A DNA stretch of 6,297 nucleotides from the NCBI GenBank assembly GCA_964574335.1, contig CAZNNH010000257.1, positions 1-6,297 on the forward strand, in the 5' to 3' direction. Made by a program: the position numbers and the translations under genes. Below the pieces are notes generated by a model. That model did no database searches and was not told where the DNA came from. It saw nothing but the letters and a program-made list of their open reading frames with translations. This document shows, one piece after another, positions 5,397 to 6,297 of this stretch. Numbering within the stretch: position 1 is the first letter of the stretch; each line of letters opens with the position of its first letter. Origin of the DNA: CAZNNH01 sp964574335 (GTDB lineage Bacteria; Acidobacteriota; Vicinamibacteria; Fen-336).

Positions 5397-5401
5397 CCTC
5401 C
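5397..5401 (-). promoter_or_regulatory. Ribosome binding site of the URO-D-like gene
   Basis: On the minus strand GGAGG (continuing as GGAGGAA) lies 10 nt before the ATG at 5386-5384. It is the strongest Shine-Dalgarno match near this start, and no competing in-frame start with a better site is evident. Confidence 0.65.
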
Positions 5402-5428
5402 GGGAGATCTCTTGTCGGACGGCGATCA

Positions 5429-5445
5429 GGCGCCGATGTGGCGCC
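5429..5445 (-). promoter_or_regulatory. Inverted repeat at the predicted start point of the URO-D-like gene
   Basis: GGCGCC occurs twice with a 5-nt gap (5429-5434 and 5440-5445) and forms an inverted repeat of 17 bp, because each half is itself palindromic. It lies just after the minus-strand -10 box, where a repressor would block initiation, and could form a 6-bp RNA hairpin in the leader. The sequence is simple for GC-rich DNA, so chance is a real alternative. Confidence 0.35.
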
Positions 5446-5448
5446 GCC

Positions 5449-5454
5449 AGTCTA
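5449..5454 (-). promoter_or_regulatory. -10 box TAGACT of the URO-D-like gene
   Basis: The minus strand reads TAGACT at 5454-5449, identical to the -10 box before the sugar-binding gene, and lies 62 nt before the ATG. The -35 region at 17-bp spacing (5472-5477) reads CGTACC, a poor match to TTGACA, so activation by another protein or a weak promoter is likely. The gap of 119 nt from the GH13 stop codon supports a separate transcript. Confidence 0.45.
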
Positions 5455-5479
5455 CTTCAACAGCGGGTCGGGGTACGAC

Positions 5480-5504
5480 GGCGCGGACGGCTCCGTTCGC
5501 CGCC
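5480..5504 (-). terminator. Imperfect hairpin right after the GH13 stop codon
   Basis: On the minus strand the bases just after the TAG stop can fold as GGC/GCC and GCG/CGC, separated by a one-base bulge, topped by ACG/CGT with a four-base loop. There is no U-tract. It sits between the GH13 gene and the promoter of the URO-D-like gene and may end the GH13 transcript. The interrupted stem makes this a weak call. Confidence 0.3.
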
Positions 5505-5505
5505 G

Positions 5506-6297
5506 CTACCAGACCATCTGGTAGATCGCGTAGCAACGTGCCGGCACTGTCACCTGGTAGCGACCGTGGTCGTGGGTCAGGCCTACGGGGGTGCCGGCGA
5601 GCAGGCGGTGGCCCTTGGCGACGGGGGTCAGCCGAAAGGAGGCCGTGACCTGGCGGGCGGCGGGGTTGAGGACCACCAGCACCGCGTCGTCGCCGTTGGC
5701 CCTGGCGTAGATGAAGGGGTAGGTACTCGGCTTCGCGTAGACGGGTACCAGCTCGGCGTGGGCCTGCAGGGCGGGGCGGCTCTTCTTGAGCTGTATCAGG
5801 CGCCGCACCCTCTGGAGCAGCGATTCCGGATCCTTCTCCTGGTCGGCCACGTTGGGGGCGTCCTCGGCCGGGTCCACCGGCAGGTAGAGCCGGCCGGGGT
5901 CGGCGATGGAGAAGCCCTTGTTCGGTCCCGGCGTCCACTGCATCGGCGTGCGGCCCCCGGCCCGCGGCTCGTACGCGCCCTCGACGTAGGGGAGGCCGTG
6001 GAGTTGGCGCATGCCGATCTCGTTCCCATAGAAGATGAAGGGGACGCCGGGCATGGTCAGCGAGAAGGCGTAGATGATCTCGAGGTCCTCGGTCGAGCGC
6101 TCGATGTTCAGGCGCGAGAGGTCGTGGTTGCCCAGCGGCAGGTTGATGTATCCGCGTCCGGCCGTCTTGTGGAGCTGGTCGAGGTAGCTCTCCAGGAAGC
6201 CCGTGATGCTGCCCTGGCCGTCCTTGTCGAAGAAGCTGTGGCCCTCGGAGTAGCCGTTGAGGATGCGCCAGCTCTCCTTCTGCAGCAGGTCGTTGTA
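5506..6297 (-). CDS. GH13 alpha-glucosidase/trehalose-synthase-type enzyme, C-terminal half
   Basis: The frame runs open from the window edge at 6297 to a TAG at 5508-5506, giving 263 residues, the last half or so of a GH13 (alpha-amylase family) enzyme. Visible landmarks are LPLGNHDLSRL (6150-6106 region; Asn-His-Asp at 6129-6121), which is conserved region IV with its transition-state Asp; the barrel-end motif TMPGVPFIFYGNEIGM; and GGRTPMQWTPGPNKGFS, typical of oligo-1,6-glucosidases, alpha-glucosidases and trehalose synthases. DPESLLQRVRRLIQLKKSRPAL and a C-terminal beta-sandwich ending in ARCYAIYQMVW follow. The catalytic nucleophile and the acid/base Glu lie beyond the window, as does any signal peptide, so activity, location and subfamily cannot be fixed. 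These enzymes hydrolyse or rearrange alpha-glucosides such as maltose and isomaltose. An internal ATG at 6054 falls inside the conserved barrel and is not the start. Confidence 0.92.
   Translation of the reverse strand, partial: YNDLLQKESWRILNGYSEGHSFFDKDGQGSITGFLESYLDQLHKTAGRGYINLPLGNHDLSRLNIERSTEDLEIIYAFSLTMPGVPFIFYGNEIGMRQLHGLPYVEGAYEPRAGGRTPMQWTPGPNKGFSIADPGRLYLPVDPAEDAPNVADQEKDPESLLQRVRRLIQLKKSRPALQAHAELVPVYAKPSTYPFIYARANGDDAVLVVLNPAARQVTASFRLTPVAKGHRLLAGTPVGLTHDHGRYQVTVPARCYAIYQMVW

Noticed and set aside
4589..5524. Long plus-strand open frame opposite the URO-D-like gene
   Set aside because: It is antisense to a well-supported conserved gene, has a low-complexity composition and no domain.
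1..6297. tRNA, rRNA, CRISPR, riboswitch, transposase or integrase features
   Set aside because: I saw no spaced repeat series, no recognisable structured RNA and no recombinase-like protein in any accepted frame.

Overview
The window is about 6.3 kb of very GC-rich bacterial DNA, with strong G/C preference at third codon positions in every accepted gene. Several proteins carry Sec-type signal peptides. The promoters look like housekeeping sigma-70 sites with an (T/C)AGACT -10 box. The gene content suggests a free-living heterotroph that uses plant or microbial polysaccharides. The phylum cannot be fixed from the sequence; GC-rich Acidobacteriota, Gemmatimonadota, Myxococcota, Actinomycetota or similar lineages are all possible. 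I see no tRNA, rRNA, CRISPR array, insertion sequence or phage gene.

Layout, plus strand: (1) the last 16 codons of an upstream gene (1-51). (2) An exported five-bladed beta-propeller protein of the GH43/GH32-like type (240-1460). (3) A MarR-family regulator (1563-2015), followed after 7 nt by an exported CE1/Fes-type esterase with an N-terminal E-set domain (2023-3204). These two are almost certainly one operon, driven by a promoter whose -35 box sits in the loop of a long inverted repeat, with a perfect 16-bp palindrome just after the predicted transcription start. (4) A sugar-binding type-I periplasmic-binding-protein fold with neither a signal peptide nor a DNA-binding domain (3356-4255), with its own promoter and a 14-bp palindrome in its leader.

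Layout, minus strand: (5) a uroporphyrinogen-decarboxylase/MtaA-fold protein without the zinc-binding cysteines (5386-4343), convergent with gene 4. (6) The C-terminal half of a GH13 alpha-glucosidase/trehalose-synthase-type enzyme, cut by the window edge (6297-5506).

The common theme is carbohydrate use: a propeller glycosidase-like protein and an esterase outside the cytoplasm, a cytoplasmic sugar sensor-like protein and a GH13 glucosidase. The MarR protein probably senses a small ligand, perhaps an aromatic acid released by the esterase, and controls its own operon. The regulatory DNA is the most striking part. Three promoters share a near-identical -10 box and each has an inverted repeat at or just after the predicted start point. 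The gene ends carry GC-rich hairpins without U-tracts.
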